Made by a program: the position numbers and the translations under genes. A stretch of 64,000 nucleotides of DNA from Paenibacillus sp. FSL K6-3182 (GTDB lineage: Bacteria; Bacillota; Bacilli; Paenibacillales; Paenibacillaceae): positions 820,001-884,000 of the forward strand of contig NZ_CP150265.1 in NCBI RefSeq assembly GCF_037976325.1. Reading direction: 5' to 3'. The notes under the pieces were generated by a model. That model did no database searches and had not been told where the DNA came from. It saw only the letters and a program-made list of their open reading frames with translations. Below are positions 17,821-24,962 of the stretch, piece after piece. Within the stretch, counting starts at the first letter, position 1; each line of letters opens with the position of its first letter.

Positions 17821-18906
17821 TCACTTTTCCATGGGCTTTCCATATTTCACTAAAACATGCCAGAGTAATTTTAATTCTTGCAAAACTTCTTTGTAGGTTC
17901 CTCTATCGCTCCAATTACTTGGATTTTGTTTCAAGTCCATGGCTGCTGCGCCAATCATATTAACATCAATAAAATTACTTTGCGCAATTCTTTTGGCTAG
18001 TGAAGGCATCGTAGGACCTCTGAAATTCATAGGAACCTCATCAACTAAAAGGGTAAAGCCCCTATGCCAGTAAAGATCAATTGCATACTTTAAACATAGC
18101 TGTTCTAAGACTTGTCCTGTATGGGTGCCCTTAAATGATGGATCGGCAACAAGCGCCTTTACGTCTTCTTTAAGAGAAATGTCACCATGAACCTGAGCTT
18201 CGATATAGTGGTCAAGATTTCGATTTGGCTCTTTATTTGATGGATTTTGGAAAGGTTTCTCAAGATTGACGAGCATATGGTCGATTAACTTTCGAACCGT
18301 CAGATTACATTCACCAATGGCAAAATGATTATAGAACGCATCCCTCATGAGAGCAGCCAAAATAAGGTCAAATTCCTCATACGTCCCCTTTTCCTTAGGG
18401 TCTTGGTGAGAATCCAAATAAGTATAAGTGCAACGATGAGAGACCTCAGCGGATAAAAGAAAATAACATGATCCAAACCGTGGAGCAGGTCCATCGGGAT
18501 GTAACATGACATTGAGTGCCCCATACTTCGGCCGTTCGCTATTGGTTGAGCCATTTATTTGGTACGCTCCGCCAAACATTTTATTTTCCCAAACGTCTCG
18601 TTCACCACCTGGAAATGCTGATACACTTCCATTCGATAGGAAAGTTTCGAACTGGCTTTTATAGATCCCCTGCTCAAGTAGTGCTTCAGCAACGCTTTTC
18701 ATGTTCGGATCTAATCGATCGGGGTGAAAGTGCAGCGCAATGCTTGCATGAGATTTTAGTTTAGAGACAGCATCTTCAAATGTCTTCAGCTCGATGCTGG
18801 ACATTTGAAGGATTTCCCTCATTGTTTGCTCTACCTCATTTTTGCAGCTTCTTGCGTAATTTGTTATATACTCCTGAGCTAATTGCTGAGACCTCGATAA
18901 TTCCAT
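17821..18906 (-). CDS. DUF3626 domain protein
   Basis: A 361-residue soluble protein of unknown function. The stretches IALHFHPDRLDP, LLEQGIYKSQFETFLSNGS and GPAPRFGSCYFLL are the ones I know from DUF3626 proteins of bacilli; HxHPDR plus several conserved His/Asp/Glu suggest a catalytic site, but none is established. It is a single gene, transcribed away from the AraC regulator at 19118. GAAAAGGGAAAGGAC provides a weak ribosome site. Confidence 0.75.
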   Translation of the reverse strand: MELSRSQQLAQEYITNYARSCKNEVEQTMREILQMSSIELKTFEDAVSKLKSHASIALHFHPDRLDPNMKSVAEALLEQGIYKSQFETFLSNGSVSAFPGGERDVWENKMFGGAYQINGSTNSERPKYGALNVMLHPDGPAPRFGSCYFLLSAEVSHRCTYTYLDSHQDPKEKGTYEEFDLILAALMRDAFYNHFAIGECNLTVRKLIDHMLVNLEKPFQNPSNKEPNRNLDHYIEAQVHGDISLKEDVKALVADPSFKGTHTGQVLEQLCLKYAIDLYWHRGFTLLVDEVPMNFRGPTMPSLAKRIAQSNFIDVNMIGAAAMDLKQNPSNWSDRGTYKEVLQELKLLWHVLVKYGKPMEK

Positions 18907-19117
18907 AGGCAGAAGAGTCCTTTCCCTTTTTTATAGAATCATAATACAGGATGGACAGTAAGGGAAATGCAGATAGCGTTATTAAAAATACTTTATTTTT
19001 TTCTGACAATAGAAAGATATAATGTATAATGATTTACATATGTTGTAAGTATTCAACGTCACCATGTTTAATGATTCTAATAGGAAGACTACATGGCAGA
19101 GGTGGGGTAGTAATGGT

Positions 19118-19951
19118 GTGAGTCACTCCGTTCAAGAAGTTTACGAAAAAAAGACGGCAGGCTTGAAGCAAACGACGGAATCTGATCATGAAGTCGCTGT
19201 AAAAGCAGCAATTGTTCAGATGGTAGAACGTATGGAAGATTCGACTCTTTCGACGGGAATGCTGGCAAAGCTTATTTCGTACAGTCCTTTTCATTTTGAT
19301 CGTATCTTTCGCTCCACCACAGGCATTCCGCCTCGGCTGTATTTATCTGCTCTTCGCTTTCAATGGAGTAAAAAGCTGCTATTGAAATCTACTTTATCAG
19401 CTACAGAAGTAGGTCAAACGGTGGGATACAGCAGTTTTAGCACCTTTTCTTCCAAATTCTCAAGTTTTATCGGGCTTTCGCCGCAGCAGTTTAGACATTT
19501 TATAGAGAGCAGGTCGCTTGGGCTCAATGAACTTCGATCCATTCGTTTGCCAGAGGGCATTAAGGCGCTTTCATCCATAGAGGGGCATGTTAAGGCGTCA
19601 GAATCGCTTCATGGCGTGATTTGTATTGGCTTGTTTCCTAGGCCAATTCCTATGGGCAAGCCTGTGGGATGCACAATAGTTTTTGAGTCAGGAGCATACG
19701 TGATACCGGATGTTCCCGATGGAACGTACTATATCATGTCAATCGCATTTTCATGGGATGCTTCTCTCGATGAGTACCTGCATCCGCAGCATTCTTGGCG
19801 TGGCAAGGCGAGTGGGAAAATCACTGTAACAGATGGCGTAGCTAAAGGCGAATCCAATGTTATCCTTCGACCTCCAAAGTTTTATGATCCGCCTATATTG
19901 ATTTCCTTTCCCGTTCTCGTTCAAGCTTATCTTAATAGGCTGGAGGGATAA
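19118..19951 (+). CDS. AraC-family transcriptional regulator
   Basis: A 277-residue DNA-binding protein with the AraC double helix-turn-helix at about residues 30-125 (STGMLAKLISYSPFHFDRIFR and ATEVGQTVGYSSFSTFSSKF), followed by an uncharacterised C-terminal domain of about 150 residues, so the output domain comes first. The frame is open from ATG 19064, but no ribosome site is there; GAGGTGGGG lies before GTG 19118, which I prefer. The VOC and DUF6526 genes follow on the same strand and may be targets. Confidence 0.8.
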   Translation: MSHSVQEVYEKKTAGLKQTTESDHEVAVKAAIVQMVERMEDSTLSTGMLAKLISYSPFHFDRIFRSTTGIPPRLYLSALRFQWSKKLLLKSTLSATEVGQTVGYSSFSTFSSKFSSFIGLSPQQFRHFIESRSLGLNELRSIRLPEGIKALSSIEGHVKASESLHGVICIGLFPRPIPMGKPVGCTIVFESGAYVIPDVPDGTYYIMSIAFSWDASLDEYLHPQHSWRGKASGKITVTDGVAKGESNVILRPPKFYDPPILISFPVLVQAYLNRLEG

Positions 19952-20044
19952 AAGAGAGCAAACTAGAAGAAGCAAAATTCACGGTTGATAGCTATTCTTT
20001 TTGTAGAGTCTTATCAGACTACTGCAAAAAGAGGAGTGAACGTT

Positions 20045-20407
20045 ATGTCACGTGTTATTCATTTTGAAATAGAGACTAGAAATCCAGAGAAAAAAATGTC
20101 ATTTTACGAAGAGGTTTTTGGTTGGAAGTTCCAAGAGATGATGGAGGGGTACTGGATAATCATTACGGGCGAAGATGGTGAGGAAGGAATTGACGGTGGA
20201 CTAATGCGCAGCTCTACAGAAGAGGCACTGCGAACCGTTAATTCAATTACCGTGGCGGATCTGGATGAATATTTGGGCAAGGTCGAGCGGGCAGGCGGAA
20301 AAGTTACCTCCGCCAAGATGGAAATTCCCGAGATTGGCGATTTTGCTTATTGTGAGGACTCTGAAGGTCTTGCTTTTGGCGTGATTCAGTTTTTCAAAAA
20401 AGAATGA
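20045..20407 (+). CDS. VOC (glyoxalase/bleomycin-resistance) family protein
   Basis: A 120-residue single-domain metalloprotein of the vicinal-oxygen-chelate fold: MSRVIHFEIETRNPEKKMSF at the start, FYEEVFGWKFQ, then VADLDEYLGKVERAGGKV and the end CEDSEGLAFGVIQFF. Members act as glyoxalases, dioxygenases or drug-binding proteins; the substrate cannot be told. GAGGAG nine bases before ATG 20045 sets the start, though the frame is open for 20 codons upstream. Confidence 0.85.
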   Translation: MSRVIHFEIETRNPEKKMSFYEEVFGWKFQEMMEGYWIIITGEDGEEGIDGGLMRSSTEEALRTVNSITVADLDEYLGKVERAGGKVTSAKMEIPEIGDFAYCEDSEGLAFGVIQFFKKE

Positions 20408-20435
20408 ATTAGACAGTACATTGGGGGAAATCGTT

Positions 20436-20867
20436 ATGAGCAATGTGAAAACGCAAAGCTATGAGAACCATGGGCAATATGCACCTTTGTATCATTTTAT
20501 ACTGGCGCCCATTGCGCTTATCCTATTTATTGCGTCGATTGTTCATATATTTAAAGAGCAATTCAGCTTCTCTTCGCTATTAATTTTTGGTCTTTCTGTA
20601 TGTGTAGTTCTATTGGGTGCGGTTGTCCGTCAGTTCGCAACGAGGCTGCAGGATCGCAGCATTGTTCACGAGGAGAACTTTCGGCATTTCAGGCTTACAG
20701 GCAAACCATTGGATACAAGACTTAGCGTGCAGCAAATCATTGCTCTGCGTTTTGCGGAGGATGATGCTTTTCCTGCATTATGCGTGAAGGCTGTTGAAGC
20801 GGGAATGAATTCCGGGACGATCAAGAAATCGATTACGAATTGGAGAGCGGATCATAACCGCGTTTAA
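20436..20867 (+). CDS. DUF6526 membrane protein
   Basis: A 143-residue protein with two membrane helices (FILAPIALILFIASIVHIF and LLIFGLSVCVVLLGAVV) and a cytoplasmic tail. YENHGQYAPLYHFILAP, RLQDRSIVHEENFRHF and ITNWRADHNRV are the conserved features of the DUF6526 family, of unknown function. GGGGGA precedes the ATG at 20436, 29 bases after the VOC gene, suggesting co-transcription. Confidence 0.75.
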   Translation: MSNVKTQSYENHGQYAPLYHFILAPIALILFIASIVHIFKEQFSFSSLLIFGLSVCVVLLGAVVRQFATRLQDRSIVHEENFRHFRLTGKPLDTRLSVQQIIALRFAEDDAFPALCVKAVEAGMNSGTIKKSITNWRADHNRV

Positions 20868-20889
20868 AAGCAGAACGATAACAAGGAAA

Positions 20890-20925
20890 GAGCAAGGATG
20901 GGCTCTAGCCGTCCTTGCTCATTTT
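20890..20925. terminator. Terminator shared by converging genes
   Basis: GAGCAAGGA / TCCTTGCTC, 9-bp stem and 13-base loop, then ATTTTC. It sits between the DUF6526 and DUF2306 gene ends. Confidence 0.75.
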
Positions 20926-20929
20926 CTGT

Positions 20930-21601
20930 TTATATCTTTGGATATATACCGTTCTCATGCGTCGTGCCAATACGCTTTTTTCTACTCATTAGCATTTCAA
21001 TAAACAGTAGATTTGGTACCCAGCAAATCCAAGCAATAACGAAAAACGATTCATTCGTATCGGTTATTTTCCAAATGCCAGCTGCGAGTGTAGTATACAA
21101 GCGGAGTGTAATTGCAGCGCAGGTAAGAGCATAGTTTCTCGCCATCCAGCGTCCATGCTCAGCCTTATTCCGGTGGACGATGATGCTTTTTAACGCGCGA
21201 TAAAGGGAATACAGCCATAAAATAGATAAAGTGCCGAAGCCAACTTTTGCAATCAGCCCGCCGTTCGCGTAAAAAGCGAGATAGAGGCCAGTGATGCCGC
21301 CAATTCCAACCATTGCAGCATAAATATAGCCGATCGTGCGGTGTGCTTTTGGCGAGCGATGCCGAAACCGCTTGATGAATTGAAACCAGCCGATTGCAAT
21401 CGCTATTCCAGCAGAAACGGCATGGCCCCATAGAACGCTGTACCATAAGTCTGGCATGCTTCCTTTTTCTGTGACAAAGCCCTGCTCCTTAATGCCGTCA
21501 GGTGATCCGTACAAAAGCAAGGCGTATGCCCCAACTGCTAACGCCAAGAAAGCCAATATTCCAAGTGACCACGAACGACCGGCACTTCCTCGTACACGCA
21601 T
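20930..21601 (-). CDS. DUF2306-type membrane protein
   Basis: A 223-residue integral membrane protein with about six helices. The conserved polar residues HAVSAGIAIAIGWFQF, RHRSPKAHRTIGYIYA and EHGRWMARNYALT match the DUF2306 family pattern (His and Arg residues inside helices, reminiscent of haem-binding membrane proteins); function unknown. Start ATG at 21601 is preceded by GGAGG; a possible start seven codons earlier lacks a ribosome site. Confidence 0.78.
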   Translation of the reverse strand: MRVRGSAGRSWSLGILAFLALAVGAYALLLYGSPDGIKEQGFVTEKGSMPDLWYSVLWGHAVSAGIAIAIGWFQFIKRFRHRSPKAHRTIGYIYAAMVGIGGITGLYLAFYANGGLIAKVGFGTLSILWLYSLYRALKSIIVHRNKAEHGRWMARNYALTCAAITLRLYTTLAAGIWKITDTNESFFVIAWICWVPNLLFIEMLMSRKKRIGTTHENGIYPKI

Positions 21602-21951
21602 CAGTTTACCTCCGAATTTCATCGTTATTTACTGTTAATGAAAATGTATCATTTAAGCTTATTCCGCCTCAAGCGGCTGGCGACGGAGCTGCGACTACGT
21701 CTTAAGTCTAATAGTTCGATCCGCAGATAAAGACCAAATTGCCTCAATTCCGACGGAGATCATGTTAACTTATAAATAGAATTTTAGATTTTTATCTTAA
21801 ATTTTAATTTGGCGGTATTTGAGTTATTATAGTGTTTGTCAGATTTTATGAAGTTAAAGTATATTAAGATTCTTCATCAATAAAAGTTGTGTGTTGCGTG
21901 TGGTGGTTATGTACCTATCAGGGTGAATTACACAAGAGGAGGGATATAGCA
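21602..21951. other. Gene-free stretch upstream of the thioredoxin gene
   Basis: No supported coding frame. The second half is A/T-rich; a plausible promoter for the thioredoxin gene is TTGTCA (21836-21841) - 18 bases - TATATT (21860-21865). CGACGGAG occurs twice (around 21683 and 21749). No CsoR-type box of the kind found before the next genes is present. Confidence 0.4.
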
Positions 21952-22272
21952 ATGACTATCTTAAATTTAACGGACAACACTTACGATAAGTTGGTTTCTG
22001 AACAGGATGCCGTCTTGGTGGAATTTTGGGCGGAATGGTGTACGCTATGTAAACAAATGAAGCCGATTCTAGAGGAAATCGACTTAGCTTATGCAGGAAA
22101 AGTAACGGTGGTCATGGTGGATGTAGCGACGGAAACGAAAGTGACAGAACAAATGGGAGTCATGAGTTTACCAGCTTTGTTTATTTACAAAAAGGGTGAG
22201 CTAGTCGGGAAAGTGACAGGTTTTGTACCGAAAGAAACGTTAACGGGCGCCATCAATCAACTCATCCCATAG
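21952..22272 (+). CDS. Thioredoxin-fold protein with CTLC active site
   Basis: A 106-residue cytoplasmic thioredoxin. The fold is complete (ILNLTDNTYDKLV, VLVEFWAEWCTLCKQMKP, MGVMSLPALFIYKKGELVGKVTG with the cis-proline), but the active site is WCTLC instead of the normal WCGPC, which should change redox potential and partner choice. ATG 21952 is preceded by GAGGAGGG; the frame is open further upstream without a ribosome site. It has its own terminator, and the copper locus begins 130 bases downstream. Confidence 0.88.
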   Translation: MTILNLTDNTYDKLVSEQDAVLVEFWAEWCTLCKQMKPILEEIDLAYAGKVTVVMVDVATETKVTEQMGVMSLPALFIYKKGELVGKVTGFVPKETLTGAINQLIP

Positions 22273-22294
22273 CGGGTTTAAATCAAATCAAGTT

Positions 22295-22324
22295 ACTGCT
22301 GATCTAAAGTCAGCAGTTTTTTTA
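22295..22324 (+). terminator. Terminator after the thioredoxin gene
   Basis: ACTGCTGA / TCAGCAGT stem, 7-base loop, followed by seven or more T. Confidence 0.87.
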
Positions 22325-22336
22325 TGGAAAATGTTG

Positions 22337-22364
22337 TTGACAATATAGGATAGGGGGGTATACT
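22337..22364 (+). promoter_or_regulatory. Promoter with CsoR-type box, upstream of MFS gene
   Basis: TTGACA (22337-22342), 16-base spacer, TATACT (22359-22364). The box ATAGGATAGGGGGGTAT (22345-22361) fills the spacer and overlaps the -10, so a bound repressor would block RNA polymerase. Confidence 0.78.
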
Positions 22365-22399
22365 ATACGAATGTAAATCAAATCGAGGAGGAATACGAA

Positions 22400-23830
22400 A
22401 TGTCAGGAAATTCAAATGCTATGACTAATGTGAATCCGCTAAGATGGAAAGCATTGTTCTTGCTATGCTTGGCTCAGTTCATCGTTATCATGGATACATC
22501 CATCATCGGGGTTGCTCTTCCAGCTGTTAAAGAAGCACTTGGTTACTCGCAAAACAACCTGCAATGGGTATTTAATGCGTATGTCATTTTCTTCGGGGGA
22601 TTATTGCTGCTAGGAGGCCGACTTTCCGATCTATTCGGTCAACGCAGGATGTTTATGCTCGGGTTTATAATCTTGTCACTTGCTTCGCTGTTAGCCGGAT
22701 TAGCTTGGTCCCAGGAGTCGATGAATATCGGCCGCGCCATTCAAGGATTTGGATCTGCGCTAATCGCTCCAGCTGCATTGACCATCATCATGCAACTTTT
22801 TGTCGCTAATCCTAAGGAGTTAAACAAAGCTTTCGGCTTCTGGGGAGCATCCGCAGCAGCAGGCGGAACCGCCGGGGTTTTCCTTGGAGGAGTCATCACG
22901 GAATGGCTCAGTTGGAATTGGACATTCCTGATCAACATTCCCGTTGGCTTGTTCGCTATTCTGTACAGTCTGTATGTCCTTCCAAAAGGAACAAAAAGCA
23001 AGGGCAGCATCGATCTCTTAGGATCACTGACGGTCACAGCTGCGTTGGTGCTGGCGGTATATGCAATCGTCACTTCGGAGCATAACGGATGGGGAGCGCA
23101 AACATTTGGTCTATTGGCCATTGCTGCTGTACTGTTCATTCTGTTTCTGATCGTGCAAGCGAAGAAAAAAGACCCGCTCGTACCTCTACGAATATTTAGA
23201 GCTCCAAATCTACTTGCGAGCAATATCATTTTGGCAACTCTTTCAGGTGCTTGGATTCCGCTTTGGTTTTTCTTAAATCTGTATCTTCAACAGGTTTTGA
23301 ACTATTCGGCATTCATGGGCGGGGTTGCTCTGGTGCCGATGACGATCCTCATCATGATCTTGATGGTCGCAATCATGGGAAGGCTTGTCGGCAAGTTCGG
23401 CATCAAAGGAAATCTCGTCATTGGTATGCTTATATTAGCGGGATCATTGTTGCTGTTCGCGGGGAATACGCCAGAAGATGGCAACTTCGTTACCAACGTT
23501 CTATGGGCTTCTCTACTCGGGGCACTTGGCATGTCAATGGCTTATATCCCGGCAACGATTTCCTCCTTGTCGGGGGCAAGACCGGAAGAATCCGGTTTGG
23601 CGTCGGGCTTATCCAATATGAGCTATCAGATTGGTTCAGCCATTGGATTAGCTGTCATGGTTGCCGTATCTTCTTCCTGGACCAAAGGGGAGCTGGATAA
23701 AGGGATCGATCAAATCGCAGCATTAAATACGGGTTTTCACTCCGCATTCGTTGGAGCAGCTATCATCGCTATCGTGGGTGCACTTATTGCGTTGATTTTT
23801 ATCCGTAAAGGGAAAACGTCAGAGAATTGA
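22400..23830 (+). CDS. MFS drug/metal efflux transporter, DHA2 family (14 helices)
   Basis: A 476-residue proton-driven exporter with about 14 membrane helices. Family marks: FIVIMDTSIIGVALPAV in helix 1 (motif with D and P), LGGRLSDLFGQRRMF between helices 2 and 3, and the antiporter-type motif region GSALIAPAALTIIM. Relatives export drugs. Here the promoter carries the same box as csoR, so it may respond to copper, which is unusual for this family. GAGGAGG precedes the ATG. A weak hairpin follows. Confidence 0.88.
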   Translation: MSGNSNAMTNVNPLRWKALFLLCLAQFIVIMDTSIIGVALPAVKEALGYSQNNLQWVFNAYVIFFGGLLLLGGRLSDLFGQRRMFMLGFIILSLASLLAGLAWSQESMNIGRAIQGFGSALIAPAALTIIMQLFVANPKELNKAFGFWGASAAAGGTAGVFLGGVITEWLSWNWTFLINIPVGLFAILYSLYVLPKGTKSKGSIDLLGSLTVTAALVLAVYAIVTSEHNGWGAQTFGLLAIAAVLFILFLIVQAKKKDPLVPLRIFRAPNLLASNIILATLSGAWIPLWFFLNLYLQQVLNYSAFMGGVALVPMTILIMILMVAIMGRLVGKFGIKGNLVIGMLILAGSLLLFAGNTPEDGNFVTNVLWASLLGALGMSMAYIPATISSLSGARPEESGLASGLSNMSYQIGSAIGLAVMVAVSSSWTKGELDKGIDQIAALNTGFHSAFVGAAIIAIVGALIALIFIRKGKTSEN

Positions 23831-23847
23831 AAATGAGATAGCATAAT

Positions 23848-23876
23848 AATCAGTCGTGTTATTCACGGCTGATTTG
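23848..23876 (+). terminator. Hairpin after the MFS gene
   Basis: AATCAGTCGTG / CACGGCTGATT with a 5-base loop and one mismatch; only a short T run follows, so termination may be partial. Confidence 0.5.
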
Positions 23877-23892
23877 CTGCTTTATTAGAGCT

Positions 23893-23921
23893 TTGCATCG
23901 GATAGGGTTAGGGGGTATAAT
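23893..23921 (+). promoter_or_regulatory. Promoter with CsoR-type box, upstream of csoR
   Basis: TTGCAT (23893-23898), 17-base spacer, TATAAT (23916-23921). The box ATAGGGTTAGGGGGTAT (23902-23918) fills the spacer, which implies autoregulation. Confidence 0.78.
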
Positions 23922-23946
23922 AGGGCATAAGGGGAGGGGATAAGCC

Positions 23947-24276
23947 ATGGAAAATGAATTAACGGTTGCATCCGCTGGACATGAAAATCATCACCACCAT
24001 CAACATAGCCATCACTCCGAGAAGACCAAGATAAACCTGACCAGTCGCCTGAACCGAATTGAAGGGCAAATTCGAGGGATCAAAGGGTTAATCGAAAAAG
24101 ATACGTACTGCGATGACGTGCTCAATCAGATCGCGTCGGTTCAATCGGCTCTAAACGGCGTCGGAAAATTACTTCTCGAGAACCATATGAAAAGCTGTGT
24201 CGTTGAAAAAATTCAATCGGGTGAACATGGAGTCATTGATGAGTTGCTGACGACAATAAATAAACTAATGAAATGA
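23947..24276 (+). CDS. csoR: Copper-sensing repressor CsoR with His-rich N-terminus
   Basis: A 109-residue all-helical metal-sensing repressor. Cu(I) ligands of the family are present at the right spacing: C55 (DTYCDD), H80 and C84 (LLENHMKSC); RLNRIEGQIRGIKGLIE is the signature helix. The first 24 residues carry ten histidines (HENHHHHQHSHH), an extra metal-binding tail that short CsoR proteins lack. Copper binding releases the operator. The gene sits between two box-bearing promoters, and GGGGAGGGG precedes the ATG. Confidence 0.9.
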   Translation: MENELTVASAGHENHHHHQHSHHSEKTKINLTSRLNRIEGQIRGIKGLIEKDTYCDDVLNQIASVQSALNGVGKLLLENHMKSCVVEKIQSGEHGVIDELLTTINKLMK

Positions 24277-24283
24277 AAATCGG

Positions 24284-24313
24284 AGCAAATGTGCTTGTGT
24301 ACATTTGCTTTTA
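24284..24313 (+). terminator. Terminator after csoR
   Basis: AGCAAATGT / ACATTTGCT, 9-bp stem, 8-base loop, then TTTAAATTTT. Confidence 0.75.
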
Positions 24314-24334
24314 AATTTTATTCATCAACTACGC

Positions 24335-24363
24335 TTGACAAATATAGGGTACGGGGGTATTCT
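24335..24363 (+). promoter_or_regulatory. Third promoter with CsoR-type box
   Basis: TTGACA (24335-24340), 17-base spacer, TATTCT (24358-24363), with the box ATAGGGTACGGGGGTAT at 24344-24360. It is the best-formed promoter of the set, yet no recognised gene follows; only a 45-codon frame starts about 100 bases downstream. Confidence 0.75.
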
Positions 24364-24465
24364 ATAATTATTGTTACCATTAATTACAAAGGTTGTGTTG
24401 GAGCTTGACTCTTCGTAAATTAGCCTTAGCAACCCCACTCTCATAAAGGTGCGGAAGAAGTGGGC

Positions 24466-24603
24466 ATGCCATTCGTTCATTGGCTGGATGAAGCGTTCAC
24501 CGGCTTGGAAGTGTCGATTCTAATAAAATCGGATATGCAGGCTGCACCCTTGGAGCAAGTGAACCGTTTGCGAAAGGGAAGTGTGACTAAGCTTGTCGGT
24601 TGA
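24466..24603 (+). CDS. Possible small ORF or gene relict in the copper locus
   Basis: A 45-codon frame, ATG 24466 to TGA 24601-24603, beginning MPFVHWLDEAFTGLEVS and ending RKGSVTKLVG. GGAAGAAG lies five bases before the ATG. The same frame is readable upstream from about 24440, and a second frame (LRKLALATPL) lies just before it, so this could be the end of a frameshifted or deleted gene. I do not recognise the family. Its only functional hint is the intact copper-type promoter upstream. Confidence 0.35.
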   Translation: MPFVHWLDEAFTGLEVSILIKSDMQAAPLEQVNRLRKGSVTKLVG

Positions 24604-24642
24604 ATCAACTTCAAGGAAGTTATCAATAAATTATTTATTATT

Positions 24643-24675
24643 TTGCCGTTAATATACTATAGGGTAGTATAGTAT
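24643..24675 (+). promoter_or_regulatory. copZ-copA promoter with degenerate CsoR-type box
   Basis: TTGCCG (24643-24648), 16-base spacer, TAGTAT (24665-24670). ATAGGGTAGTATAGTAT (24659-24675) matches the other boxes at 12 of 17 positions; the G tract is lost. Confidence 0.5.
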
Positions 24676-24708
24676 GCTAACGAAACAAATGAGACGGAGG
24701 AATTAAAA

Positions 24709-24912
24709 ATGAAAAACGTAATGTTAAATGTAGAAGGAATGACTTGTGGCAGTTGTGTTCGTAGGATTGAAGGTGCAGTCGAAACTCTCGGTGCAAAAGC
24801 GACAGTTGATCGAGCCGCAGGTCTGGTTGAATTAGTGTATGACGACAGTGAAATCTCATTGGATGCCATTGTCGAAACGATTGAGAAACAGGGCTACGAT
24901 GTCGTGAAATAA
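24709..24912 (+). CDS. copZ: Copper chaperone CopZ
   Basis: A 67-residue ferredoxin-fold HMA protein that carries Cu(I) to the CopA ATPase in the cytoplasm. The Cu site is GMTCGSCVRRIEGAVE near residue 10-16 (CxxC). Length is standard. ACGGAGG precedes the ATG. It lies 50 bases before copA, the usual copZA order. Confidence 0.94.
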   Translation: MKNVMLNVEGMTCGSCVRRIEGAVETLGAKATVDRAAGLVELVYDDSEISLDAIVETIEKQGYDVVK

Positions 24913-24962
24913 AAAAGTCACATAGATAAGATGGTAATACAACAGAAGAATAGGTGATGATC

